The notes under the pieces are model-generated. The model searched no databases and was not told where the DNA came from. It saw nothing but the letters and a program-made list of their open reading frames with translations. Below, one piece after another: positions 35,126 through 44,799 of a stretch of DNA of 64,000 nt. The stretch lies in NCBI RefSeq assembly GCF_022664465.1, contig NZ_JAKREV010000004.1, forward strand, positions 1 to 64,000, given 5' to 3'. Made by a program: the position numbers and the translations under genes. The stretch comes from Sphingomonas hankookensis. GTDB lineage: Bacteria > Pseudomonadota > Alphaproteobacteria > Sphingomonadales > Sphingomonadaceae. Position 1 is the first letter of the stretch. Every line of letters starts with the position of its first letter.

Positions 35126-35166
35126 GGTTATTCCTCCCCGCCCTCTGGCGCTTTGGCACGGACAAT

Positions 35167-35179
35167 TATACGACGAATA
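35167..35179. promoter_or_regulatory. Candidate GntR operator of the dgo cluster
   Basis: The near-palindrome TATACG-A-CGAATA (one mismatch) lies between the symporter and the divergent GntR gene. FadR-type GntR proteins bind short AT-rich dyads of this size. It is the only clear dyad in the 105-bp gap. Confidence 0.45.
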
Positions 35180-35230
35180 CGATGTGTCCAGCACGAAGCG
35201 GCACATGGGCGACGGGAGAAGGTACGGACC

Positions 35231-35941
35231 ATGGCGGTGCGGATGAGCGGGATGCCCGGTGGGAACCTGACCCGGTCGATGCTCGACACGCTGGGCCGGG
35301 CGATCGTCACCGGCGAATATGACGACCGCCCCTTTCCGACCGAGGCCGAGATCGGCAAGACGCACGGCATCAGCCGGTCGGTAACGCGCGAGGCGGTGAA
35401 GATGCTGACCGCCAAGGGGCTGGTGAGCGCCCGGCCGCGGCAGGGGACGGTGGTGCGGCCGGCATCGTCGTGGAACCTGTTCGATCCCGATGTGCTGCAC
35501 TGGCTGCTCGACCGCAAATTCTCGGTCGAGTTGCTGCGCCAGTTCAACCAGCTGCGCATCGCGATCGAGCCGGAGGCGGCGGCGCTGGCGGCGGTGGCGG
35601 CGGATGCGGACGATCTGGCGCGGATCGGGCAGGGGCTGGCGCGGATGGCGGCGGCCGAACGGGGCGAGGATGACGCCCTTGACGCCGATATTGATTTCCA
35701 CGTCGCGATCCTGCTGGCGGCGAAGAACCCGTTCTACGCCCAGTTCCGCGAGATGGTGGCGACCGCGCTCAACACCTCGATCCGCTTCACCAACACCATC
35801 GTCGGCCGGTCGGCCAGCGTCGAGCAGCACGCCGCGGTGGCGGATGCGATCGCGGCGCGCGACCCGCTGGCGGCGCGCGATGCGATGCGCGCGCTGATCG
35901 GCGATGTGCTGGTGCTGATCGAGGTGCGGGGGGAGGGGTAA
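35231..35941 (+). CDS. GntR (FadR subfamily) regulator, likely DgoR-like
   Basis: This 236-residue regulator has a winged HTH at about residues 12-80 (SMLDTLGRAIVTGEYDD, FPTEAEIGKTHGISRSVTREAVKMLTAKGLVSARPRQGT). The FCD effector domain follows, with metal-ligand type residues in DIDFHVAILLAAKNPFY and VEQHAAVADAI. It is divergent from the dgo operon, as dgoR is in other bacteria. A sugar acid is the expected inducer. GGAGAAGG lies before ATG 35231. Confidence 0.92.
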   Translation: MAVRMSGMPGGNLTRSMLDTLGRAIVTGEYDDRPFPTEAEIGKTHGISRSVTREAVKMLTAKGLVSARPRQGTVVRPASSWNLFDPDVLHWLLDRKFSVELLRQFNQLRIAIEPEAAALAAVAADADDLARIGQGLARMAAAERGEDDALDADIDFHVAILLAAKNPFYAQFREMVATALNTSIRFTNTIVGRSASVEQHAAVADAIAARDPLAARDAMRALIGDVLVLIEVRGEG

Positions 35942-35959
35942 AGGTTCGCAGCCAACCCA

Positions 35960-36045
35960 AGTACCCCCGCGCAGGCGGGGGGCCAGGGTTACGAGCGTAA
36001 CCGGTGGTCTGCTTGGCTCTGGCCCCCCGCCTGCGCGGGGGTACG
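35960..36045. repeat. Type A inverted repeat pair
   Basis: GTACCCCCGCGCAGGCGGGG at the left faces CCCCGCCTGCGCGGGGGTAC at the right. The pair fills the gap between two convergent genes. Confidence 0.8.
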
Positions 36046-36061
36046 GTGAGCGCTGGGAAAA

Positions 36062-36901
36062 CTATTTCAACCGCTCGGCATGCCAGCGGATATGGTCGGG
36101 GAGGAAGGTGGAAATGAAGTTGTAGCTGTGGTCGTAGCCCGGCTGCATCCGCAGCGTGCAGTCGATCCCGGCGTCGGCACACGCCTTTTCCAGCAATTCC
36201 GGTCGCAATTGCTCGGAAAGGAAGTTGTCGGCATCGCCCTGATCGATCAGGATTTCCTTCACCCGCGCGCCATCCTCGATCAGCGCGACCGCATCGGCGC
36301 CGCGCCATGCCGAACGGTCGTTGCCCAGATACCCGCCCAGCGCCTTTTCCCCCCATGGCACCTGGCTCGGGGCGACGATCGGCGCGAAGGCGGAGATCGA
36401 GCGGAAGCGATCGGGGTTGCGCAAGCCGATCGTCAGCGCGCCGTGCCCGCCCATCGAATGGCCGGTGATCGACTGGCGGCTGCCGTCCAGCATCGGAAAT
36501 TCGGCAGCGATCAGCGCGGGCAGCTCGTCCTCGACATAGGAACGCATGCGGTAATTCTTGGCCCACGGTTCCTCGGTCGCGTCGACATAGAAGCCCGCGC
36601 CCAGCCCGAAATCCCACGCCCCGTCGGGATCGTCGGGCACGCCGTCGCCGCGCGGCGAGGTGTCTGGGGCGATGAAGGCGATGCCGTGTTCGGCGCAGGC
36701 GGCGCGAAACTCTCCCTTGTCGGTGACGTTGGCATGGGTGCAGGTGAGGCCGGAGAGATACCACAGGATCGGCGCACGCTGTCCGGTTTCCAGCGGCGGT
36801 ACGAACACCGAAAAGGTCATCGTCGTGCCGGTGGCGGTCGATTCATGGGCATAGACGCCCTGCGTGCCGCCATGGGCGCGGGCGGTCGAAACGGTTTTCA
36901 T
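36062..36901 (-). CDS. fghA: S-formylglutathione hydrolase
   Basis: This 279-residue esterase hydrolyses S-formylglutathione to formate in the glutathione route of formaldehyde detoxification. The nucleophile S149 sits in TGHSMGGHGAL. The family's early block GTTMTFSVFVPP, LWYLSGLTCTHANVTDKG and the end GYDHSYNFISTFLPDH (catalytic histidine) are all seen. The usual partner, a class III alcohol dehydrogenase, is not next door. The length is normal. Confidence 0.95.
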   Translation of the reverse strand: MKTVSTARAHGGTQGVYAHESTATGTTMTFSVFVPPLETGQRAPILWYLSGLTCTHANVTDKGEFRAACAEHGIAFIAPDTSPRGDGVPDDPDGAWDFGLGAGFYVDATEEPWAKNYRMRSYVEDELPALIAAEFPMLDGSRQSITGHSMGGHGALTIGLRNPDRFRSISAFAPIVAPSQVPWGEKALGGYLGNDRSAWRGADAVALIEDGARVKEILIDQGDADNFLSEQLRPELLEKACADAGIDCTLRMQPGYDHSYNFISTFLPDHIRWHAERLK

Positions 36902-37011
36902 GAACGCTCTCCGTAACTGGTTGCGCTTGCGCTATAGGCGAGGGACGGTTCGCAGGGGTAGCGGTTCCCGCCCCCTCGACAGGACGGGGCGGATCGTCGA
37001 CAGGAACGGGC

Positions 37012-37560
37012 ATGGCGCGGCTGATCCTGCTCAACAAACCTTACGGCGTGCTGTCGCAGTTTACCGATCGCGGGACCGAGGGCGCGCGGGCGACGCTGTC
37101 GGACCATGTCGCGGTGCCCGGCGTCTATCCCGCCGGGCGGCTGGACCGCGACAGCGAGGGGTTGTTGCTGCTGACCGACGATGGCGCGTTGCAGGCGCGG
37201 ATCGCCGACCCGCGGTTCAAGCTGCCCAAGACGTATCTGGTGCTGGTGGAAGGGGCGCGGGACGAGGGGGCGCTGGACGCCTTGCGGCGCGGGGTAACGC
37301 TGAACGACGGGCCGACCCGTCCGGCGGAGGTCGCGGCGATCGATCCGCCCGACCTTTGGGAGCGGGTGCCGCCGGTGCGGTTCCGCAAGTCGGTGCCCGA
37401 TCACTGGTTGTCGATCACCATCCGCGAGGGGCGCAACCGGCAGGTGCGGCGGATGACCGCCGCGGTCGGACTGCCGACGCTGCGGCTGGTGCGCTGGCAG
37501 GTCGGGGGGTGGAGCGTCGAGGGACTGGCACCGGGGGAATGGCGGGAGGTGGTCGCTTGA
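37012..37560 (+). CDS. rluE: 23S rRNA pseudouridine synthase, RluE/RsuA type
   Basis: This 182-residue RsuA-family synthase converts a uridine in rRNA to pseudouridine. The catalytic aspartate lies in [34 protein letters not shown] and [24 protein letters not shown] are the other family blocks. It has no N-terminal S4 domain, which points to RluE rather than RsuA or RluB. The symbol is a best guess. It is divergent from fghA. Confidence 0.88.
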   Translation: MARLILLNKPYGVLSQFTDRGTEGARATLSDHVAVPGVYPAGRLDRDSEGLLLLTDDGALQARIADPRFKLPKTYLVLVEGARDEGALDALRRGVTLNDGPTRPAEVAAIDPPDLWERVPPVRFRKSVPDHWLSITIREGRNRQVRRMTAAVGLPTLRLVRWQVGGWSVEGLAPGEWREVVA

Positions 37561-37561
37561 T

Positions 37562-37702
37562 CCGTATCCCCGTTCAGGCGGGGATCCAGAGCTGCGAGCG
37601 TCGCCACTTGTAACTCTGGATCCCCGCCTGCGCGGGGATACGGTTTTTGTGGATCGAACCATCCGCCAATGCCGTCACCCCGGATCAAGTCCGGGGTGAC
37701 GA
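37562..37702. repeat. Type A pair followed by a type C palindrome
   Basis: The type A pair runs 37562-37643 (CCGTATCCCCGTTCAGGCGGGGATCC ... GGATCCCCGCCTGCGCGGGGATACGG). The type C palindrome at 37673-37702 is CGTCACCCCGGATCAAGTCC plus its complement. The order A then C is the same as after ppc. Confidence 0.8.
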
Positions 37703-37726
37703 TACGGAGAGCCAGCGCAGCGCCCC

Positions 37727-39157
<1,431 letters not shown>

Positions 39158-39356
39158 CTGCTGCCCCACGTCCCTAATGTCCCGTAACGGTGCAACCATG
39201 CGCCAACGTTCGTAAAATTCGGCTTAAGCGTGCGATCGGACCGCCGCATCGCGTCGCGGCGGATCAGCGATTTCATGCACCGCACGTGCGGGGTTGGCGC
39301 GTCGGATGGTGCGCGCTAGTCTGCACGCCAACGAAACGAACATGAGAGGAGCTTCG

Positions 39357-39482
39357 ATGGCGATCGACGGCCGCCCGCCCGCGCATGCCGGGACCTATAC
39401 CGGCTTTCTGCGCTGGTTCACCTGGGGTGCGGTGGTGTGTGCCGCGCTAGCTGCGTTGGTCATCTACCTGATCGCATCCTGA
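39357..39482 (+). CDS. aa3-type cytochrome c oxidase subunit IV-like peptide
   Basis: This 41-residue peptide has one C-terminal membrane helix (FTWGAVVCAALAALVIYLI) after a polar start with HAGTYTGFLRW. That matches the tiny bacterial aa3 oxidase subunit IV family of alphaproteobacteria. GAGAGGA lies 6 bases before the ATG. It ends one base before pntA, so it shares that operon; no oxidase gene is nearby. In related genomes such peptides often sit ahead of the transhydrogenase genes. Confidence 0.75.
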   Translation: MAIDGRPPAHAGTYTGFLRWFTWGAVVCAALAALVIYLIAS

Positions 39483-39483
39483 C

Positions 39484-40611
39484 GTGAAGCTCGCGCTTCT
39501 CGCCGAACAGGCCGCCGGCGAACGCCGGGTCGCCGCGACGCCGGAAACGGTGAAGAAGCTGATCGGCCTGGGGGCCGAGGTGGCGGTGGAAGCGGGGGCG
39601 GGCGTCGGCGCGTCGATCGACGATGCCGCCTATACCGCGGCGGGTGCCAGCGTCGGCACGCGGGCGCAGGCGATCGCCGATGCCGATATCCTGCTGGGCG
39701 TCGCCGGGCCCGCCCCCGACAGCCTGACCGGTGCGAAGCCGGGCGCGTGGCTGGTCGCCGGGCTCAATCCGTTCGGCGAGCGGGCGCGGGTCGATGGCTA
39801 TGCTGCGCTCGGCATTGAGGCGCTGGCGATGGAATGGATGCCGCGCATCACCCGGGCGCAGTCCATGGATATCCTGTCGTCGCAGGCGAACCTTGCGGGA
39901 TACAAGGCGGTATTGGATGCGGCCGCAGAATATGGCCGTGCCTTTCCGATGATGATGACCGCAGCGGGCACGATCAGCGCGGCGCGGGTGTTCGTGATGG
40001 GCGTCGGCGTGGCGGGGCTGCAGGCGATCGCGACCGCAAGGCGGCTGGGCGCGCAGGTCAGCGCGACCGACGTGCGATCGGCGACGAAGGAACAGATTCA
40101 GTCGCTCGGCGCCAAACCGATCTTCGTCGAGAAGGTGGCGGGGATCGAGGGCGAGGGCGCGGGCGGCTATGCCGGCGAGATGAGCGCGGAATATCAGGCG
40201 GCGCAGGCCGAGCTGGTCTCCGCGCATATCGCCAAGCAGGACATCGTCATCACCACGGCACTGATCCCCGGCAAGCCCGCACCGCGCCTCGTCAGCGACG
40301 CGCAGGTCGCGTCGATGCGGCCGGGCAGCGTGCTGGTCGACCTCGCGGTCGAACAGGGCGGCAATGTCGAGGGCGCGGTCGCGGGCGAGGTGGTGGTGCG
40401 CCACGGCGTCAAGATCGTCGGCCATCGCAACGTGCCCAGCCGGCTGGCGGCGGATGCTTCGGCACTGTTCGCGCGCAACCTGTTCAATTTCCTGTCGGCC
40501 TATTGGGACAAGGATGCCGGACGCCCGGTACTGCCCGCCGACGACGAGGTGACGCAGGCGATCCGCCTGACGCAAAACGGGCAGGTGGTGAACGCGCGCC
40601 TGACCGCGTGA
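39484..40611 (+). CDS. pntA: NAD(P) transhydrogenase subunit alpha part 1
   Basis: This 375-residue soluble NAD(H)-binding domain I of the proton-translocating transhydrogenase shows ERRVAATPETVKKL, the RQD-loop region DILSSQANLAGYKAV, the Rossmann glycine motif GVGVAGLQAIATARRLGA and VDLAVEQGGNVEG. It transfers hydride between NADH and NADP at the membrane. The start is GTG 39484. The membrane part is a separate gene (41585), but two unrelated genes lie between them. Confidence 0.95.
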   Translation: MKLALLAEQAAGERRVAATPETVKKLIGLGAEVAVEAGAGVGASIDDAAYTAAGASVGTRAQAIADADILLGVAGPAPDSLTGAKPGAWLVAGLNPFGERARVDGYAALGIEALAMEWMPRITRAQSMDILSSQANLAGYKAVLDAAAEYGRAFPMMMTAAGTISAARVFVMGVGVAGLQAIATARRLGAQVSATDVRSATKEQIQSLGAKPIFVEKVAGIEGEGAGGYAGEMSAEYQAAQAELVSAHIAKQDIVITTALIPGKPAPRLVSDAQVASMRPGSVLVDLAVEQGGNVEGAVAGEVVVRHGVKIVGHRNVPSRLAADASALFARNLFNFLSAYWDKDAGRPVLPADDEVTQAIRLTQNGQVVNARLTA

Positions 40612-40621
40612 AGGGGGGAAG

Positions 40622-40990
40622 ATGGGTCTGTTCAGCAGTCACGAGGTCGATCCGGCCGAAATCCACGAGAAATACGGCCACGCGCTGATCGCGGGCGAAG
40701 AGGTGCTGGCGGCGTTCCGCTCGCTGCGCGACACCGCGTTCCTGACCAATTTTCGTTTCGTGCTGGTCGATGTGCAGGGGATTACCGGCTCCAAGATCGC
40801 GTTCCGCAGCGTGCCGTACCGGTCAATCACCAGCTTTTCGGTGGAAAGCGCAGGCACGTTCGACCTCGACAGCGACCTGCATGTGTGGGTGACCGGACAG
40901 GCGACGCCGATGGTGCTGAAGGTCAGCCGCAATGCCGATCCGGCGGCAATCCAGCGGTTGCTGGCGGAACTGGTGTTGGGGAAGCGGTGA
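40622..40990 (+). CDS. Bacterial PH-domain protein
   Basis: This 122-residue soluble protein starts MGLFSSHEVDP. A bacterial pleckstrin-homology fold follows with strands LTNFRFVLVDVQGITGSKIAFRSVPYRSITSFSVE and DSDLHVWVTG, and a final helix DPAAIQRLLAELV. Members of this family have no known enzymatic role and can assemble into rings. It begins 10 bases after pntA on the same strand. Together with the DUF559 gene it splits the pnt operon. Confidence 0.85.
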   Translation: MGLFSSHEVDPAEIHEKYGHALIAGEEVLAAFRSLRDTAFLTNFRFVLVDVQGITGSKIAFRSVPYRSITSFSVESAGTFDLDSDLHVWVTGQATPMVLKVSRNADPAAIQRLLAELVLGKR

Positions 40991-41580
40991 GCGAAACGCC
41001 CTCTCTTGTCCTCCCCGGCACGGGGAGGGCGGCCGGCGCAGCCGGTGGAGGAGCGCGCGCGCGTGATACGATAGCCACCCCAAATCCTCCCTATGCGCAG
41101 CATGGGGAGGGGGACCGCGCGAAGCGTGGTAGAGGGGCCTCGACCGTCCGGCAAGCGCGTCGGCTAAGGCGAGAGATGAGCTTGCCGGAAGTGCTGCTGT
41201 GGCAACGCCTCCGCCTTGAATCGCACGGGCTCAAGTTCCGCCGACAGCATCCGATACTGACCTACATCCTCGACTTCTACTGCGCCCGAGCCAGGCTGGC
41301 GATTGAGATCGACGGCGAAGCGCATGATCGCGGAGATCGGCCTGCGCGGGATGCCAAGCGCGATGCGGCGATCACTGCGCATGGTCTGACCATCCTCCGT
41401 ATCCCCGCCCGTGACCTCCTGACCGATGCCGACACCGCAGCCGAAGCGATCGTGGCCACCGCGCTGCCCCTCCACCCCCGGCTACGCCGGCGGTCCCCCT
41501 CCCCAAGCATGCTTGGGGAGGATTTGAGCCGGCCCCCTCTCCCTTCCGGGGAGGATTCCATCCCCGTCCTACAGGAATAA
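40987..41580 (+). CDS. DUF559 family endonuclease-like protein, inside inverted repeats
   Basis: The core (about residues 55-150) shows RRLRREMSLPEVLLWQRLR, LKFRRQHPILTYILDF and YCARARLAIEIDGEAHD. This is the Vsr-like PD-(D/E)xK nuclease pattern, with D in ILDF and the E-x-D of IEIDG. The first about 50 and last about 30 residues are only translated repeat DNA, so the true protein may be shorter. Possible starts are GTG 40987 (overlapping the PH-domain stop) and ATG 41176, and the latter would cut the first helix. Its target is unknown. It follows the PH gene and precedes pntA2. Confidence 0.75.
   Translation: MSETPSLVLPGTGRAAGAAGGGARARDTIATPNPPYAQHGEGDRAKRGRGASTVRQARRLRREMSLPEVLLWQRLRLESHGLKFRRQHPILTYILDFYCARARLAIEIDGEAHDRGDRPARDAKRDAAITAHGLTILRIPARDLLTDADTAAEAIVATALPLHPRLRRRSPSPSMLGEDLSRPPLPSGEDSIPVLQE
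41009..41558. repeat. Inverted repeat element (type D) carrying the DUF559 gene
   Basis: Left arm at 41083-41138 (AATCCTCCCTATGCGCAGCA, GGGGAGGGGGACCGC, AGAGGGGC) is the reverse complement of the right arm at 41465-41525 (GCCCCTCCACC, GCGGTCCCCCTCCCC, GGGGAGGATT) with few mismatches. Further half units lie outside at 41009-41051 and 41532-41558. The DUF559 core fills the space between. The same arms without a gene occur at 60961-61095. Confidence 0.8.
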
Positions 41581-41584
41581 CCCG

Positions 41585-41863
41585 ATGGACTTCCTCTCGA
41601 TCCTGTCGATCTTCGTCCTCGCCTGCTTCGTCGGCTATTATGTCGTGTGGTCGGTGACGCCGGCGCTGCATACGCCGTTGATGGCGGTGACCAATGCCAT
41701 CTCCTCGGTCATTATCGTCGGTGCGCTGATTGCCGCCGCCGCGGCGGGTGTGCCGGGGGCGAAGTGGCTGGGGCTGCTGGGCGTGGTACTGGCCAGCATC
41801 AACATCTTTGGCGGGTTCGCCGTCACCGAACGCATGCTCGCCATGTACAAGAAGAAGGGGTGA
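41585..41863 (+). CDS. pntA2: NAD(P) transhydrogenase subunit alpha part 2
   Basis: This 92-residue membrane piece of the alpha subunit has about three helices (FLSILSIFVLACFVGYYVVWSV, AISSVIIVGALIAAAAAG, WLGLLGVVLASINIFGGFAVTERML). HTPLMAVTNAIS is its signature. It forms part of the proton channel with PntB. It is the second of three transhydrogenase genes and begins 4 bases after the DUF559 stop. Confidence 0.95.
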   Translation: MDFLSILSIFVLACFVGYYVVWSVTPALHTPLMAVTNAISSVIIVGALIAAAAAGVPGAKWLGLLGVVLASINIFGGFAVTERMLAMYKKKG

Positions 41864-41868
41864 GGGGG

Positions 41869-43377
41869 ATGCACGAGGCCGCACCGGTCAATCCATGGGT
41901 CGCGCTCGCCTATCTGATCGCGGGGGTGTGCTTCATCCTCGCGCTGCGCGGGCTGTCGTCGCCCGCCACCAGCCGACGGGGCAATCGGCTGGGCATGGTC
42001 GGCATGGGGATCGCGGTGCTGACCACGATCTTCACCCATCTGCCGCTGCAGGAGGTGACTGTATTCGCTCCAGCCGCTGACTATACTTACTGGATGCAAC
42101 TGACGCTGATCGACAGCGTCACCTTCGCCGAAATCCTTGCCGCGATCGCCATCGGCGCGGTCATCGGCCTGACCACCGCCAAGCGCATCGCGATGACGGC
42201 GATGCCGCAGCTGGTCGCTGCGTTCCACTCGCTGGTCGGCTTGGCGGCGGTGCTGGTCGGGGTCGCGGCGTATCTGAACCCGCAGGCGTTCGGCATTTCG
42301 TCGATGGTGATCCCGATGATCGGGCAGCCGTTCGCGGTCATCAATCCGGTCAGCAAGGTCGAAATGGGGCTGGGCGTCGCGATCGGTGCGATCACCTTTT
42401 CGGGATCGGTCATCGCCTTCCTGAAGCTCAATGGGTCGATGTCGGGCAAGCCGATCCTGCTGCCCGGCCGCCATGTCATCAACCTCGCCACGCTGGCGGC
42501 GATCCTGTTCCTCGTCGCGCAGTTCGCGCATGGGCAGGAAGGCTGGCCGTTCTGGGCGGTCGTCGTGCTTTCGTTCGCGATCGGGTTCCTGCTGATCATC
42601 CCGATCGGCGGGGCGGACATGCCGGTCGTGGTGTCGATGCTCAACAGCTATTCGGGATGGGCCGCCGCCGCGATGGGCTTCACGCTCGGCAACACCGCGA
42701 TGATCGTCACCGGCGCGCTGGTCGGGTCGTCGGGCGCGATCCTCAGCTACATCATGTGCCGCGCGATGAACCGCAGCTTCATCAGCGTGATCGCCGGCGG
42801 GTTCGGTGCGACCGACAGCGGCGGGGGCGGGGCGGCGGCAACCGACCGGCCGTGGAAGCGCGGTTCGGCCGAGGACGCCGCGTTCCTGATGCAACAGGCC
42901 GAACAGGTCATCATCGTCCCCGGATACGGCATGGCGGTGGCGCAGGCGCAGCACGCGCTGCGCGAGATGGGTGACAAGCTGAAGGAGCATGGCGTCCGCG
43001 TGAAATATGCGATCCACCCGGTCGCGGGGCGGATGCCGGGGCATATGAACGTGCTGCTGGCCGAGGCGAACGTGCCCTATGACGACGTGTTCGAGCTGGA
43101 GGATATCAACAGCGAGTTCGCGCAGACCGACGTCGCCTTTGTCATCGGTGCCAACGACGTGACCAACCCGGCGGCGAAGACCGACAAGACCTCGCCGATC
43201 TACGGCATGCCCGTCCTCGACGTCGAAAAGGCCAAGACGGTGCTGTTCATCAAGCGGTCGATGGGCGGCGTCGGCTATGCCGGGGTCGATAACGAAGTCT
43301 TCTACCGCGACAACACGATGATGCTGCTCGCGGATGCGAAGAAGATGGTCGAGGAGATCGTGAAGGCGATGGACTGA
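41869..43377 (+). CDS. pntB: NAD(P) transhydrogenase subunit beta
   Basis: This 502-residue subunit has an N-terminal membrane domain of about nine helices (FHSLVGLAAVLVG, GGADMPVVVSMLNSYSGWAAAAMGF). The soluble NADP(H)-binding domain III starts at about residue 320 (VIIVPGYGMAVAQAQHAL, VKYAIHPVAGRMPGHMNVLLAEA, VIGANDVTNPAA, FIKRSMGGVGYAGVDN). It couples proton entry to NADPH formation. It follows pntA2 after 5 bases. Confidence 0.96.
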   Translation: MHEAAPVNPWVALAYLIAGVCFILALRGLSSPATSRRGNRLGMVGMGIAVLTTIFTHLPLQEVTVFAPAADYTYWMQLTLIDSVTFAEILAAIAIGAVIGLTTAKRIAMTAMPQLVAAFHSLVGLAAVLVGVAAYLNPQAFGISSMVIPMIGQPFAVINPVSKVEMGLGVAIGAITFSGSVIAFLKLNGSMSGKPILLPGRHVINLATLAAILFLVAQFAHGQEGWPFWAVVVLSFAIGFLLIIPIGGADMPVVVSMLNSYSGWAAAAMGFTLGNTAMIVTGALVGSSGAILSYIMCRAMNRSFISVIAGGFGATDSGGGGAAATDRPWKRGSAEDAAFLMQQAEQVIIVPGYGMAVAQAQHALREMGDKLKEHGVRVKYAIHPVAGRMPGHMNVLLAEANVPYDDVFELEDINSEFAQTDVAFVIGANDVTNPAAKTDKTSPIYGMPVLDVEKAKTVLFIKRSMGGVGYAGVDNEVFYRDNTMMLLADAKKMVEEIVKAMD

Positions 43378-43457
43378 GCCCCACGGGGCTCGCCATCGCC
43401 ATCCGTCCGCCCTACGACGGGTCGTATACGGTACGGTCCGGACGGAAGGGGGACAGG

Positions 43458-44378
43458 TTGACGGAGTTCGAGGGTTTCGACCGACAGGCGACGCGGCGGG
43501 CGCTGATCGTCGCCGATGACATGATCGCGCGCGAGGATGCCGTGACGGCGGCACGTGCCGCCGGGGTGGCGGTGGGCGATAGCATCGGTTTCGCCGGGCT
43601 GGCGGCGGCGCTGGACGCATTGCCGCATGCCGATGTGCTGGTGGTCGAAGCGGCGGGGGTGGCGTTGGACGTGCTCGACGTCGCGCTGCCGCTATTGGCC
43701 GAGCGCGCGACGCGCGACCGGGCGCTGCTGGTGGTCGGCTTCCCGCTCGACGCGCTGGACGTGGTCACGCTGCACCTGTTGGGCGGCCCTGCGACCCTGT
43801 TGTGCGAGGCGGGACCCGAGGAGCGGGTGGCAGCGATCATGGTCGGCGGCGCACTCGGCAACGGCGTGCAGGCGGTCGAACGCGATGCCGAACGGCTGCG
43901 ACGGCTGAACGCCGAGGTCGCGCGGATCGCCGAGGCGTTGCTCAAGCTCAGCCGCGACGGGGCGAGCGACGGCGTCCGCGACCGCTCGTCCGACTTCGCC
44001 GCGCCGCCCGCCGACGATGCCGCTCCGGTCGAGATTTCCGCCGCGACCGTGCGCGGCGCGATCCGCGCGCGGCGGATGCGCGACCAGTTCGTGCCCGGCG
44101 ACCTGTTCGCCGATCCGGCATGGGACATGCTGCTCGACCTGTTCGCCGCGCGGCTGGAGGGGAGCAGCGTGTCGGTGTCGAGCCTGTGCATCGCCGCCGC
44201 CGTGCCGCCGACCACCGCGCTGCGCTGGATCACGACGCTGACCGATGCAGGGCTGCTGATGCGGCGCGAGGACCCGAGCGACCGGCGCCGTGCGTTCATC
44301 GTGCTGACCGCGCGCGGGGTGGCGGGGATGCAGGGCTATGGGCAGGCGGTGGCGAAGGCCGGGTTGGGCTGGGCGTAG
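43458..44378 (+). CDS. Two-part regulator with MarR-type winged helix
   Basis: This 306-residue protein starts at TTG 43458, with AAGGGGG as ribosome site. The N-terminal 120 residues resemble a degenerate receiver-like alpha-beta domain (ALIVADDMIARE, DVLVVEAAGVALDVLDVALPL). A linker helix (DAERLRRLNAEVARIAEALLKLS) joins it to a C-terminal MarR-type winged helix (SSLCIAAAVPPTTALRWITTLTDAGLLMRREDPSDRRRAFIVLT). It is probably a DNA-binding regulator. The phosphorylation site seems missing, so the input signal is unclear. Confidence 0.75.
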   Translation: MTEFEGFDRQATRRALIVADDMIAREDAVTAARAAGVAVGDSIGFAGLAAALDALPHADVLVVEAAGVALDVLDVALPLLAERATRDRALLVVGFPLDALDVVTLHLLGGPATLLCEAGPEERVAAIMVGGALGNGVQAVERDAERLRRLNAEVARIAEALLKLSRDGASDGVRDRSSDFAAPPADDAAPVEISAATVRGAIRARRMRDQFVPGDLFADPAWDMLLDLFAARLEGSSVSVSSLCIAAAVPPTTALRWITTLTDAGLLMRREDPSDRRRAFIVLTARGVAGMQGYGQAVAKAGLGWA

Positions 44379-44390
44379 GGGGGCGCTTCT

Positions 44391-44473
44391 CGTCACCCCG
44401 GGCTTTGCCCGGGGTCCCGCTTCTTCTCGACCACAGTTAGAAGCGGGACCCCGGATCAAGTCCGGGGTGACGG
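44391..44473. repeat. Type C inverted pair
   Basis: CGTCACCCCGGGCTTTGCCC and the following GGGTCCCGCTTCT face AGAAGCGGGACCCCGGATCA and its end. The stem can extend over about 30 bases on each side. Confidence 0.8.
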
Positions 44474-44504
44474 TGGCCGCGCGGCGGTCGTCGCGTGGTT
44501 TTAC

Positions 44505-44630
44505 CGAGAGATCCCAGCCTTCGCTGGGATGACGTTTGGAGCGGTGATTCCGCCACCTTGCGGGCTGGCGGGATATGCCCGCATCCCTTTCGCCACACAC
44601 GTCGCCCCAGCAAAGGCTGGGGCATCCCGG
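44505..44630. repeat. Type B inverted pair
   Basis: GAGATCCCAGCCTTCGCTGG at the left and CGCCCCAGCAAAGGCTGGGG at the right are two facing units. The stretch between them shows no gene. Confidence 0.75.
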
Positions 44631-44799
44631 TGATGACGCACCACCATTCGCCGCGAGCCGACGAACGCTCGAAACCGACGTCCCGCGCCCGCCCTGCCGT
44701 CAGTCGTGGCGAAGCCACGCCTTGTGGCATGGCTTCGACCCGCTGGCCGCGCTTGCGCTGTCGTGTGCTGCCTTGGCAGCACCTCGTCGCGCTGCGCGG

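Noticed and set aside
32685-35165. 826-codon frame spanning the dgoK and symporter genes
   Set aside because: Its first part is an out-of-frame shadow of the symporter. Only the 287 codons from GTG 33548 encode DgoK.
44391-44630. Clustered palindromes looking like a CRISPR array
   Set aside because: Units face each other in pairs, spacing is irregular, and no cas gene is present anywhere in the window.
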